In this document: one piece after another, positions 50,973 through 61,594 of the stretch
Layout: each line of letters begins with the position of its first letter
Position numbering within the stretch: the first letter of the stretch is position 1
Translations under genes and position numbers: made by a program
Notes under the pieces: generated by a model
Databases searched by the model: none
What the model saw: the letters and a program-made list of their open reading frames with translations, nothing else
What the model was told of the DNA's origin: nothing
Assembly: GCA_024229515.1 (NCBI GenBank)
Contig: JAAESI010000242.1
Coordinates: forward strand, 124,001 to 188,000
DNA: 64,000 nt
Origin: Pseudomonadota bacterium
GTDB taxonomy: Bacteria > Myxococcota_A > UBA796 > UBA9615
Reading direction: 5' to 3'

Positions 50973-52180
50973 GGGGTGTCCCTTTCGGTGTCGGGCGGAG
51001 CGGAGGTGCGGTTCTTGGTGAGCCAGGTGGTCTCGAACTTGCTGACGAGGCGGGCCAGCTCCAGCGTGTCCTCGCGGTTGGGTCGGTCGACGCCCAGCAG
51101 GGAGCCGAACCCGCGGCGGATCCGCGCGAACTGCCGCGCTGCCTCCGGCCCCAGCTCCGAGGCGGTCCAGGCGTCCAGACCGCCCCGATCCCACTTGAGG
51201 CCGCTGCGGCGCTCCAGCGCGCGACGGAACCGTCGGCTGAGCACGGCGAGGGCATGTCCCCGGAGATCGGCCCGCTCGTAGAGTCCCGCGACGGCGTGCA
51301 CGAGCTCCGAGGAGGCGCGCGGATTGCGGACGTCGGCGGGTGGAAGCACGGCCCCGAAGCGGGTCCCCGCCCGCCAGCCGTAGAGCGCCAGCGCGAACAG
51401 CACCAGGAACATGGCCGGGAGCACGCCGGACCTCCGCGCGTAGGCGACGACCCCCTTGCCGTCGGACGCGCCCGCGTGGAGGTCATCGAACATGACCGTC
51501 CCCTCCCCGGTGAGGTAGTGGCCCACGAGGCGGACCCAGAACTCGAGGTTGCCGCCCTTGCCGAGCCCCGCGTTGGTGACGACGTAGGGGTCGGAGACGA
51601 CCACCAGCGTGCCCTTCCCCATCGGGTGGGCCGCCACCACGGGCACCCGGTCGAGGGCGTAGAGCGTGGCCGACTCGTCTCCGGGTTCGATGCCGCCCCG
51701 GCCCTTCACCGCCAGCGGCGGCCCCAGGGTCAGCGGGTGGGGCAGCAGCGGCAGGGACTCCCGCCAACGCTGGCCCCCGCGGGGCGGGCGCTCCAGCGCC
51801 TCCCAGTCGTAGCCGATGCCGACCTCGTCCAGGAGGAAGTGCGGGTAGTGGGTGACGACCACCGCGGTCGAGCCCGCCTCGACCCACTGCTGGAGGATCC
51901 GGGCCTCGCCTTCGCCCAGCACCGCCGAGGGAAACAGGCCCGGGGCCGACGGCATGATGAGCACGCCTCCGACGGGGCGGCGGGTCAGCGCCACGAGCCC
52001 GACGCGCAAGCTCTCGACTTCGTGGCCGAGACCGCGCAGGACCCCCGCCAGGGCCGCGGTCCCCTCCGGGCCGCGATCCAGGGTCGAGCGATCCGATCCC
52101 GCGCCGGGCGCCAGCACCAGCCCGACGGGGATGAGCACGACCACGAGGGCCAGCAGCAGCACGAGACCGCGCCCGCGCAT
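50969..52180 (-). CDS. DUF4350-family membrane protein
   Basis: 403 residues. N-terminal membrane anchor (LVLLLALVVVLIPVGLVL), then RSTLDRGPEGTAALAGVLRGLGHEV, the family's typical opening, a GATase-like alpha/beta domain (VVVTHYPHFLLDEVG, GKGTLVVVSDPYVVTNAGL with the N..L..G..N pattern), a second membrane helix near 265-285 and a helical cytoplasmic tail. It lies between DUF4129 and moxR, the usual gene order for this system. Confidence 0.85.
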   Translation of the reverse strand: MRGRGLVLLLALVVVLIPVGLVLAPGAGSDRSTLDRGPEGTAALAGVLRGLGHEVESLRVGLVALTRRPVGGVLIMPSAPGLFPSAVLGEGEARILQQWVEAGSTAVVVTHYPHFLLDEVGIGYDWEALERPPRGGQRWRESLPLLPHPLTLGPPLAVKGRGGIEPGDESATLYALDRVPVVAAHPMGKGTLVVVSDPYVVTNAGLGKGGNLEFWVRLVGHYLTGEGTVMFDDLHAGASDGKGVVAYARRSGVLPAMFLVLFALALYGWRAGTRFGAVLPPADVRNPRASSELVHAVAGLYERADLRGHALAVLSRRFRRALERRSGLKWDRGGLDAWTASELGPEAARQFARIRRGFGSLLGVDRPNREDTLELARLVSKFETTWLTKNRTSAPPDTERDTP

Positions 52181-54090
52181 CAGCCCTCCTGTTCCGGCTG
52201 CATCGGCTCACGCACGACCAGCTGATCGCAGGCGGTGCTCATCGCGCCGTAGTCGGTTCGGTCGAGGTCCGCGGCTCCGTACCAGGCCAACTCGAAGAGG
52301 GACGTGGCGTCCTGGAAGCTGCCCATCCGGAAGGGGGAACCGGTGAAGGTGCGCAGGTGCTCGCCGTTGGTCCGCTCGGGGCGGTAGTCGATCTCCCGAG
52401 TCCGGTCGAGGCGGGCGAGCACCGACAGGAACTGAGCCCGCACGGCTTCGCGAAGGAAGCCCTCCGCGGCCAGCTTGTCGGCGTGCTCGCGCCACCCCAG
52501 GGGGGAGCGCTGACGGGCGTCGGGCAGGTCGCCAGCGCGCCCTCCGCCTCCGCCGATGCCGAGGGGTCGGGTCACCTGGATGCGGCCTCCCTGGGCCAGC
52601 AGGAACGCCGCGAGCACGGCCGCCAGGATCACGGCGACGCCCGCGATGAGCCACTTGCCGTTGAAGGCGGGGAAGATCGGCTGCGTCTGGGGTTGCTGCT
52701 GAGGCGTCGGCTCCCAGGTGAGCTTGCGCACCACCCCCTCCCACCAGGCGCGGATCCCCTCCTGGAACGAGGAGCGATAGTCGTCGCCCTGATCCTCCTC
52801 GACGGGGAGCGCGTAGGCGCCCTCGGCCAACTCGGACTCGAGGAGCTCGCGGGGGTCGACCGTCGCGGGTGCCGGGATCGGCTCGCCCCGGGCCAACGCG
52901 ATCGCCCGCTCCAGCCGCACCGACACGCGCATCGCCTGGCGGGCCGTGGCGTCGGTGTGGATGCGATCCGGGAGCTCGTCCGCGAGGCTCGTGAGGTCGA
53001 ACCGGACGGCGCTCCCGTCGGGCAGATCAACCTCCTTCAGGCCGCCCAGCTCGATCGACAGCTGAAGTGACGACAGGTCCTCGTACCCGCTGGTCTTGTA
53101 GTCGCGGATCGCGGTGTCCAGCTGCCGCCGGTAGGCATCCAGATCCGCCGCGTAGGACTCCAACCGGGTCATCGCGTAGGCAGGCGGAGGGACCGCCAGC
53201 GCGGCCACGGACGCCAACACCAGCAGACTCGCGCCCACCGCGGCAGCCCGACCCCGACGGTCCGGCAGCGCCCGCCAACGCTCCTCCAGATCGGTGCCGG
53301 TCTGGCCCAGTCGAGCCTCCAGGTACAGCAGCGACTTGTGGATGCCCCACAGCGGATCGAGCAAGAGCACGGCCAGGATCAGGCTCCCTGCGACGAACGC
53401 CTCGTTCCCGAAGCCGAGGGTGCGGGCCAGCATCGTGACGTCCGCGCCCGTCACCATGCGCAGCAGGTAGATGCCCAACTGGGTGCCGATCAGGATGTCG
53501 AGCCAGGCCAGAAACAGCAGCACGGCGAACAGGACCGACGACATCGCCCCCTTGGCGGTCGTTCCCGCGGGCAGCTGCCGGGCCCGCCCCACGGCCGCGC
53601 CCGCGTCGCGCCCTTCGACCGCCACGATCGCCCCCAACGGGGCGAAGAAGCCCGCGATCAGGAGCCCGGGGAGCACCAACAGGCCGAGCCCCACCCACGT
53701 CGCGGTCAGCCCCACCGTGCCCACCACCACCAACGAGACCCATGTACCGCGGGCGGGCGGTTCGACGCTGCCGGGCCCGGGGTGGAGGGTCTGGACGACC
53801 TCCCGCGCCAGGAGCCCCTGCCCCACCGCGCGGAATTGAAGCGCGAGCACGAGCAGCAGCGCGAAGAGCCCCGAAAGCACGGGGATGAACCCCTGCCAGG
53901 CGTCGTCCACCCAGACCACGCGGTGCAGGTGCACGAAGAGCAGCGCCAGCAGGGCCACCGGCAGCGACGGCAGCAGTCCCAGCGCGGACCACTTCAGGGC
54001 GTCCGACTCGAACACCGCGACGGCCTCGTCCAGGAGGACGAGCGGACCCGCACGGTGCGACCGGCGGCGGAAGGACTGCCCCTCGCTCAC
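52180..54090 (-). CDS. DUF4129-family multi-pass membrane protein
   Basis: 636 residues. Residues 1-260 carry about six membrane helices. A further helix at about 285-305 leads to a periplasmic helical region, then a helix near 475-497 and the C-terminal DUF4129 domain (ADKLAAEGFLREAVRAQFL, DYRPERTNGEHLRTF, FELAWYGAAD). This fusion of a large membrane domain to DUF4129 is longer than many members. GTG start; it shares one base with the DUF4350 start. Confidence 0.84.
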   Translation of the reverse strand: MSEGQSFRRRSHRAGPLVLLDEAVAVFESDALKWSALGLLPSLPVALLALLFVHLHRVVWVDDAWQGFIPVLSGLFALLLVLALQFRAVGQGLLAREVVQTLHPGPGSVEPPARGTWVSLVVVGTVGLTATWVGLGLLVLPGLLIAGFFAPLGAIVAVEGRDAGAAVGRARQLPAGTTAKGAMSSVLFAVLLFLAWLDILIGTQLGIYLLRMVTGADVTMLARTLGFGNEAFVAGSLILAVLLLDPLWGIHKSLLYLEARLGQTGTDLEERWRALPDRRGRAAAVGASLLVLASVAALAVPPPAYAMTRLESYAADLDAYRRQLDTAIRDYKTSGYEDLSSLQLSIELGGLKEVDLPDGSAVRFDLTSLADELPDRIHTDATARQAMRVSVRLERAIALARGEPIPAPATVDPRELLESELAEGAYALPVEEDQGDDYRSSFQEGIRAWWEGVVRKLTWEPTPQQQPQTQPIFPAFNGKWLIAGVAVILAAVLAAFLLAQGGRIQVTRPLGIGGGGGRAGDLPDARQRSPLGWREHADKLAAEGFLREAVRAQFLSVLARLDRTREIDYRPERTNGEHLRTFTGSPFRMGSFQDATSLFELAWYGAADLDRTDYGAMSTACDQLVVREPMQPEQEG

Positions 54091-54094
54091 GCCG

Positions 54095-54364
54095 TCAGCC
54101 GATCATGTAGAGGAAGAAGCCGAGGCCAAAGAAGGCCGACGCCATCAGCGCCATCGAGCCCAGGGTGAGCATTCCGAACGTCGACTTGAGGAACCAGCCG
54201 GACTCCAGCGCCACTTCCGGGGCGGCATCGTCGGCGCGGCGGGCGAGGCACCCGGTGCAGAAGTTTCGGCCCTGCAATCGGGTGCTGCACGAGTCGCACA
54301 CCACGCGGCGGCAGGAGACACAGACCCCAATGGCCGGGACTTCGGGGTGGAGCGAACAATTCAC
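54095..54364 (-). CDS. B-box-type zinc-finger membrane protein
   Basis: 89 residues. The N-terminal half has a B-box-like zinc-binding pattern (C3, H6, then C15-CR-C18, C23, C26, C36, C39 in CVSCRRVVCDSCSTRL and FCTGC). The C-terminal half is one membrane helix (TLGSMALMASAFFGLGFFLYMI). Similar small zinc-ribbon/TM proteins precede DUF4129 genes in other genomes. GTG start at 54362-54364, 4 bases before the DUF4129 gene. Confidence 0.82.
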   Translation of the reverse strand: MNCSLHPEVPAIGVCVSCRRVVCDSCSTRLQGRNFCTGCLARRADDAAPEVALESGWFLKSTFGMLTLGSMALMASAFFGLGFFLYMIG

Positions 54365-54417
54365 CGGCGGATCCGACTGCCGAGGCTAGCAGAACGCCCC
54401 GGTGGCATGATGGGCAC

Positions 54418-55218
54418 ATGGAGTGGATCATCCTCGGCTCTGGAACCCTCGAAATGGTCCCCGACCGCAGCCCCGCGTGTCATCTATTGCGCGGCGACCA
54501 GCTTCCCTGGGTGTTGGTCGACACCGGTCCGGGGTGCCTGCAGCGGCTGGCCGAGCTCGGGGTCGATCCCCGAACGCTCTCGGCGGTCGTGCACTCCCAT
54601 CGCCATCTGGACCACCTCGCCGATTTGTTCCCCCTGCTCTTCCACCGCTCGATGAGCGAAGGACGGCTCCCCGAGCTGGTGCTCAGCGGCGCCCCCGACC
54701 ACGAGCAGTTCGTGCTCCAGGCCGCCAAGGCGCTATACCCCAAACTCCTGCAGACGGGCCTGGCATTCCACAAGATCGACGCGAGCGGACGCCCCCACCC
54801 CCTGCCCGGCACGCGCTACCGGATCACGGCGTGGCCGGCGGCCCACAGCCAGTCCGCCCGCATCCTCCGCATCGAAGGTGACTCGCCCGCCCCCTGGAGC
54901 GTCTGCTACTCCGGCGACACGGGCCCCTGCCCCGAGCTGGTGGAAGCGGCCACGGGAGTCGACTGGCTCGTCATCGAGTGCACGACACCGGACGACAGCC
55001 GCCGCGCCAACCACCTGACCGCGCGGGACGTGGCCGAGGTGGTCGCTCAGGTACGCCCCAAGGGGACCGCGCTGGTGCATCTGTCGCCGCTGTGGGCCGC
55101 TCCTTCGGACGCGGCCGCCGTCGTGAGCGCTCACCTGGGCACCCTGGTCACCGGCGAGAGCCCCCACGTCGTGGGCGGCACGGACGGCCTGCGCCTGTCC
55201 CTCCCCTACGGCTCCTGA
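54418..55218 (+). CDS. MBL-fold metal-dependent hydrolase, RNase Z-like
   Basis: 266 residues. Metal site HSHRHLDH (HxHxDH), a distal His in AAHSQSARI, Asp in YSGDTGP and the last His in LVHLSP. This is the RNase Z/arylsulfatase branch of the metallo-beta-lactamase fold, but the long exosite arm of true RNase Z is missing, so tRNA processing is not certain. A CATGAT hexamer lies 6 bases before the ATG. Convergent with guaA, 7 bases apart. Confidence 0.85.
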   Translation: MEWIILGSGTLEMVPDRSPACHLLRGDQLPWVLVDTGPGCLQRLAELGVDPRTLSAVVHSHRHLDHLADLFPLLFHRSMSEGRLPELVLSGAPDHEQFVLQAAKALYPKLLQTGLAFHKIDASGRPHPLPGTRYRITAWPAAHSQSARILRIEGDSPAPWSVCYSGDTGPCPELVEAATGVDWLVIECTTPDDSRRANHLTARDVAEVVAQVRPKGTALVHLSPLWAAPSDAAAVVSAHLGTLVTGESPHVVGGTDGLRLSLPYGS

Positions 55219-55225
55219 GCGCGCC

Positions 55226-56773
55226 CTACTCCCACTCGATGGTGCCGGGCGGCTTGCTCGAGATGTCGTAGACGACGCGGTTGATGCCCCGAACCTCGTT
55301 GATGATCCGGTTGCTGCACCGAGCCAGCACGTCGCGCGGCAGGTCGTACCAGTCGGCCGTCATGCCGTCCGTCGAGGTCACCGCTCGGAGCGCACAGACG
55401 TTCTCGTAGGTCCGTACGTCCCCCATCACCCCGACCGTCTTGACCGGCAGAAGCACGGCGAACGCCTGCCAGATCCGGTCGTAGTGGCCGGTCTGACGCA
55501 GCTCTTCGATGAAGATCCGGTCGGCCGCGCGGAGCACGTCACAGCGCTCCCGCGTCACCTCGCCGAGCACCCGCACCGCGAGCCCGGGCCCGGGGAAGGG
55601 GTGACGCCACAGCCGCTCGTGGGGTAGCCCCATCTCGGCACCGAGCGTCCGGACCTCGTCCTTGAAGAGCTCGCGTAGCGGTTCCAGCAGCTTCATCGAC
55701 ATGCGCTCGGGGAGCCCGCCCACGTTGTGGTGGCTCTTGATTGTGACGGACGGCCCGCCGCCGGGCGAGACGCTCTCGATCACGTCGGGGTACAGCGTGC
55801 CCTGGGCCAGCCACCGCGCACCTTCGACCTGGTGACTCGCGTCCTCGAACACCTCCACGAAGACCCGCCCGATGATCTTGCGCTTGGCCTCAGGCTCAGA
55901 GACCCCGGCGAGGGCATCGAGGAAGCGGTCGGCCGCGTCGATGTGCACGAAGTCGATGCCCTCGAAGTCCTCGAAGAAGGCGCACACCTCCGCCGCCTCG
56001 CGCCACCGCAGCACCCCGTTGTCCACGAAGATGCAGGTCGCCTGGCGGCCGATGGAGCGGGCCAGCAGCGCCGCCACCACGGTGGAGTCGACGCCGCCGC
56101 TCAGCCCCAGGATCACCCGGTCGGAGCCAACCTGCGCTCGGATCGACGCCTTCATCTCGTCCAGGAACGAACCCATCGTCCAGTTCGGCTCGCAGCCGCA
56201 GACCCGGTGCACGAAGTTGGCGAGGATCTCGTCGCCGCGCCGGGTGTGCACCACCTCGGGGTGGAACTGCACGCCGAAGAACCGATCGTCGGCCGACGCC
56301 ATCGCCGCGCAGGGGGAGTTGCCGCTGGTCGCGATCGCCCCGAACCCGGGCGGGAGCCGCTTGACCCGATCGCCGTGGCTCATCCACACGGGGAGCGGCT
56401 CGCCGGTCTCGAAGCCTTCGAACAGCCGGCTGTCGGACATCGTGAGGTCGGCGCGGCCGAACTCCCGCTCCGCCGCCGGCTCGACCTCGCCGCCCAGCAA
56501 ATCGGTCAGCAGCTGCATGCCGTAGCAAATCCCGAGCACCGGCACGCCGATGTCGACCTGCTCCCGCGTCAATCGGGGAGCCCCCTCGGCGTAGACGCTC
56601 GCCGGGCCACCCGACAGGATCAAGCCTCGCAGGCCGTCCTGCTCATCGGGCCTCGGCGGCAGCGTGTAGGGGCGAATCTCGCAGTAGACCCTCGCCTCAC
56701 GGATCCGGCGGGCGATCAGCTGTGTGTACTGGGACCCGAAGTCCAGGATCAGGATCTTGTCCCGTGGGCTCAC
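55226..56773 (-). CDS. guaA: GMP synthase (glutamine-hydrolysing)
   Basis: 515 residues. Class I glutaminase with GICYGMQLL (catalytic Cys) and FHPEVVHT (His); ATP pyrophosphatase with the P-loop LSGGVDSTVVAAL; and the C-terminal dimerisation domain ending IEWE. It converts XMP to GMP. The ATG at 56771-56773 lies inside the 3' end of the upstream exported-protein gene (77-base overlap). Confidence 0.97.
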   Translation of the reverse strand: MSPRDKILILDFGSQYTQLIARRIREARVYCEIRPYTLPPRPDEQDGLRGLILSGGPASVYAEGAPRLTREQVDIGVPVLGICYGMQLLTDLLGGEVEPAAEREFGRADLTMSDSRLFEGFETGEPLPVWMSHGDRVKRLPPGFGAIATSGNSPCAAMASADDRFFGVQFHPEVVHTRRGDEILANFVHRVCGCEPNWTMGSFLDEMKASIRAQVGSDRVILGLSGGVDSTVVAALLARSIGRQATCIFVDNGVLRWREAAEVCAFFEDFEGIDFVHIDAADRFLDALAGVSEPEAKRKIIGRVFVEVFEDASHQVEGARWLAQGTLYPDVIESVSPGGGPSVTIKSHHNVGGLPERMSMKLLEPLRELFKDEVRTLGAEMGLPHERLWRHPFPGPGLAVRVLGEVTRERCDVLRAADRIFIEELRQTGHYDRIWQAFAVLLPVKTVGVMGDVRTYENVCALRAVTSTDGMTADWYDLPRDVLARCSNRIINEVRGINRVVYDISSKPPGTIEWE

Positions 56774-57413
56774 GTGCGGACTCCGCGGCGGCCGCGCCGC
56801 CAGGCTGGGGGCTCCGAAACAGCGCCGCCGTCCAGCGGCCGCCGGTCAGGCCGTCGAGGGTAGCGTCGAGCTCCTGGAGCCGCAATCGGCGCTCCAAGGT
56901 GCGCAGCGCGGGCTCGTCCTCGGACGCCAGCAGCTCCTCGGCGCGGAGCCGTTTGCGATCGAAGTAGGTGATCGTGACGTGGGCGACGATCGCCTGACGC
57001 AGTTCGACCAACTCGCGGGACTCCCGCACCGCCCGAAGCACGTCCGGCCCCGAAGCGAGATCCCCCAGATCCCACTCCAGCCAGAGGTCCAGAACGAACT
57101 CGGTGTCTTCGTCGCGGTGGTCCTGCAGGTTGAGGTGGTCCCAGCGGGTCCCCTCCCCCTGATCGAAGCGGCCCCTCACGCGCACGAGCGGGAGCGCGCC
57201 CCGGGCCCGCGCGTCCTTCACGAGGCGGACGGCGGCTTCGGGGTCGGCGCGGGCCTCCGCGACGGCCCAGCCCTGGACCTGGGTCGCGGGCGGCTCGGCC
57301 TCCAGCACCTCCAGAACCTCGTCCACCGTGGGCGGTTCGTCGGCCGCCGCAACACCGATCAGGAGGTCGGGCAGCAAGGCGAAGATCAGCAGCCAGGGGC
57401 GGAGTCGGGGCAT
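56697..57413 (-). CDS. Exported protein of unknown function
   Basis: 238 residues. A signal peptide (LLIFALLPDLLIGVAAA) is followed by a beta-strand-rich middle (LVRVRGRFDQGEGTRWDHL, EFVLDLWLEWDLGDLA) and an alpha-helical, Glu/Arg-rich C-terminal half (VLRAVRESRELVELRQAIV, ALRTLERRLRLQELDATL). No family is recognised. The last 25 residues, low in complexity, overlap the guaA start, as if an original stop was lost. The ATG overlaps the preceding small gene's stop (TGATG). Confidence 0.65.
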   Translation of the reverse strand: MPRLRPWLLIFALLPDLLIGVAAADEPPTVDEVLEVLEAEPPATQVQGWAVAEARADPEAAVRLVKDARARGALPLVRVRGRFDQGEGTRWDHLNLQDHRDEDTEFVLDLWLEWDLGDLASGPDVLRAVRESRELVELRQAIVAHVTITYFDRKRLRAEELLASEDEPALRTLERRLRLQELDATLDGLTGGRWTAALFRSPQPGGAAAAESAREPTGQDPDPGLRVPVHTADRPPDP

Positions 57414-57634
57414 CAGGGGGCCTCGGGACGGGGGGTGCGCAAACGCACGGGGAGCGCGGGCCGGCCGAAGCGCCAGATGAGGTCGACCTGCACGCGGATC
57501 TCGGTGTCCGGGGCCCGATCCGCGACCCGGAGGCCGATTCGGAGGCGGGGCAGCGGGGGCGGCCGGAGCTCCACTCGAGGAGCCTCCGGCGGGGGATCCG
57601 CGGCAACCGCACACGACGGGATCAGCATCACCAC
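57413..57634 (-). CDS. Small exported protein, function unknown
   Basis: About 73 residues. Hydrophobic N terminus (VVMLIPSCAVAA) followed by a Pro-rich stretch and two putative strands (RLRIGLRVAD, TEIRVQVDLIWRFG). The strand EIRVQVDLIWRFG resembles EFVLDLWLEWDLG of the next gene, hinting at a paired envelope component. The start (GTG 57632-57634) is uncertain because the signal-like region seems to extend upstream without a standard start codon. Confidence 0.4.
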   Translation of the reverse strand: MVMLIPSCAVAADPPPEAPRVELRPPPLPRLRIGLRVADRAPDTEIRVQVDLIWRFGRPALPVRLRTPRPEAP

Positions 57635-57684
57635 GAAAAGCAGCCTCAGGAGCCAGGTTCGAAGCCGGGATCGAGGCCGGCCCG

Positions 57685-57713
57685 TTGACAGTGTTGGGCC
57701 TGCTTGGTACCTA
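57685..57713 (+). promoter_or_regulatory. Putative promoter of the pyrophosphatase gene
   Basis: Perfect TTGACA (57685-57690), 17-base spacer, TACCTA (57708-57713, weak -10), leaving a leader of about 80 bases before the ATG at 57800. Confidence 0.5.
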
Positions 57714-57799
57714 GGCGCCGCACCGGTCCCCGCTCGTGGGTACCGCTCAACCCAACCCGCTGAAACGACGGCGGAATCCGCACTCGAAGTGAGTTCCAG

Positions 57800-59917
<2,118 letters not shown>

Positions 59918-59969
59918 GAAGCTCAGGAGCGCTGCGAAGATCACGACGCTCAGGATGAGAACCACAGTC

Positions 59970-60005
59970 ACGGCCCGGTGCTGAGCAAGCATCGGGCCGT
60001 TTCTG
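59970..60005 (+). terminator. Intrinsic terminator after hppA
   Basis: 12-bp stem ACGGCCCGGTGC / GCATCGGGCCGT with one G-T pair and a 7-base loop, followed by TTTCT, 53 bases past the hppA stop. The rest of 59918-60138 holds the xdhC control region. Confidence 0.8.
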
Positions 60006-60086
60006 CTCGGGGACGGATTCCCCTGCAATTTCAGCCGAGTCCAAGCTGGACGGGGTCGGGCCGGGTGTCCGGGCTCGTCCGGTCCG

Positions 60087-60119
60087 CCGGACAGTTCCCG
60101 GACGATCCCGGACAGTTCC
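60087..60119 (+). promoter_or_regulatory. Direct-repeat operator upstream of xdhC
   Basis: CCGGACAGTTCC occurs at 60087-60098 and again at 60108-60119, exactly 21 bases apart (two helical turns), with a related copy CCGGACGATCC between them (60098-60108). The array ends 4 bases before a TAGGAT -10 box (60124-60129) and covers the -35 region, which has no consensus. This is the layout of an activator-dependent promoter. The ATG lies 9 bases after the -10 box. Confidence 0.68.
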
Positions 60120-60138
60120 GACTGTAGGATGCCCCCCG

Positions 60139-60975
60139 ATGGTTGATGTCTACCGCGCGATCCTCGATGTGCTCGACGCTGGCGGCTCCGGCGCCCTGTG
60201 CACGGTGGTCGCGTCCGCGGGCTCCAGCCCCCAGAAGATGGGGAGCAAGATGCTCGTGCGGCCCGACGGCACCATCGTCGGCACCATCGGCGGCGGCACC
60301 ATCGAACACGCGGTCATCGAACAAGCGGCGGCGGTGCTGGCCAGCGGGCGGGCGACCCTGTTCAAGGCCCACCTGAGCCGCGATCTGGCGATGTGCTGCG
60401 GAGGACGGATGGAGGTCTTCATCGAGCCGGTCGGCGACAAGCCCTGGCTCATCGTGTTCGGCGGCGGTCACGTCGGCGCGGCGCTCTGCACCGTCGCCTC
60501 ACGGGCAGGCTTCCGCGTGCACGTGGTCGACGAGCGGCCCGAGTTCGCCGGCGCGGAGCAGCACCCCGACGCGGCAGCGCGGACCTGCCTGGACCCCCTC
60601 GATGCACTGGACGAGCTCCCCTGGGGCGACAGCACCTACGCCGTCATCCTGACCCACTCCCATCGACTGGACGAGGACCTGCTCGCCCGCTGCGTGGACC
60701 GGCCCACCCGCTACCTCGGCATGATCGGTAGCCAGGCGAAGGTTCACCGCTTCCTGAAGCGCTACTCCGCGCGGGGCGTCGACCTGGCTCGCTTCGACCA
60801 CGTGCACGCGCCGATCGGGCTGGCCATCGGGGCCCGGGACCCGGGCGAGATCGCGGTCTCGATCGTGGCCGAGTTGGTCGCCGTCCGGCGGGGGGCCGAC
60901 TCGGGTCGTTCTTCGTTTGCGAAGATGGCGGTCACCGCCGCCGGGGACGCGGAGCCTACGCCCGCCGCGAGCTGA
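60139..60975 (+). CDS. xdhC: XdhC-family molybdenum cofactor maturation protein
   Basis: 278 residues. N-terminal XdhC/CoxI domain (VVASAGSSPQKMGSKMLV, GTIGGGTIEHAV, MCCGGRMEVFIEP) and C-terminal Rossmann domain (WLIVFGGGHVGAALCTVA, YAVILTHSHRLDEDLL, RYLGMIGSQAKV). XdhC binds and helps sulfurate the molybdenum cofactor and delivers it to xanthine-dehydrogenase-type enzymes. No xdhA/xdhB is adjacent, so its client is elsewhere. Its stop abuts the stop of the convergent regulator gene (TGATCA). Confidence 0.9.
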   Translation: MVDVYRAILDVLDAGGSGALCTVVASAGSSPQKMGSKMLVRPDGTIVGTIGGGTIEHAVIEQAAAVLASGRATLFKAHLSRDLAMCCGGRMEVFIEPVGDKPWLIVFGGGHVGAALCTVASRAGFRVHVVDERPEFAGAEQHPDAAARTCLDPLDALDELPWGDSTYAVILTHSHRLDEDLLARCVDRPTRYLGMIGSQAKVHRFLKRYSARGVDLARFDHVHAPIGLAIGARDPGEIAVSIVAELVAVRRGADSGRSSFAKMAVTAAGDAEPTPAAS

Positions 60976-61572
60976 TCAGGGAGCGGCCTTGGCCGGCGTC
61001 GCCGCGAGCGCAGCATCAACGGCGCCGCGAAGCCCCTCGATGTCCACCGGCTTCTCCAGGAACGCGTCGAACTCCCGGGAGACCCGTTCGCGCGTCTCGT
61101 CGGCCAGGTAGGCGGAGCAGGCGATCACGGGGATGGCCCGAGCGGGCGGCGTGCGGCGAAGCATCTCCGCGACCTCGAACCCATCCATGCCCGGCATGCG
61201 AATGTCGAGGATGATGCAGGCGGGCTTGAACTTGCCTACGGCCATCCCGGCGGCGAAGCCCGAGCGCGCCGTCTCCACGACGGTGCCGTTGACCTCCAGC
61301 ATCGCCTTGGCGGTCTTCAGGAACTCGTCGTCGTCGTCGACGATGAGGATGCGCTCCTGCCCGCTGCCGTGGGCCTCAACAATCTCGGGATCGAGGGGCA
61401 TCTTGTAGGCCTTGGCGAACGTCACCAGGTCTTCTTCGGCGATCCGCCGGTGTCCGCCGGGGGTGCGATGGGCGGCGAGCAAGCCAGCCTTGGTCCAATT
61501 GACCACGGTTGCCAGCGAAACCCCCAGCAGCTTGCTGGCTTGGAACGTCGTGTAGTACTTCGGCTTCGCCAA
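60976..61572 (-). CDS. Response regulator with N-terminal MerR/BldC-like HTH
   Basis: 198 residues. N-terminal winged-helix motif YYTTFQASKLLGVSLATVV...HRTPGGHRRIAEEDL (about 5-50), as in MerR/BldC/excisionase proteins. A receiver domain follows (ILIVDDDDEFLKTA, phospho-acceptor Asp in IILDIRMPGMDG, Ser/Thr position in IACSAY, Lys in FLEKPV). The order HTH-then-receiver is the reverse of most regulators. The TTG at 61570-61572 is chosen because GGAGGAG lies 8 bases upstream and homology starts there. A frameshifted DHp-type kinase-like gene lies just upstream. Confidence 0.86.
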   Translation of the reverse strand: MAKPKYYTTFQASKLLGVSLATVVNWTKAGLLAAHRTPGGHRRIAEEDLVTFAKAYKMPLDPEIVEAHGSGQERILIVDDDDEFLKTAKAMLEVNGTVVETARSGFAAGMAVGKFKPACIILDIRMPGMDGFEVAEMLRRTPPARAIPVIACSAYLADETRERVSREFDAFLEKPVDIEGLRGAVDAALAATPAKAAP

Positions 61573-61594
61573 CGGTCTCTCCTCCCCAAGCCTA

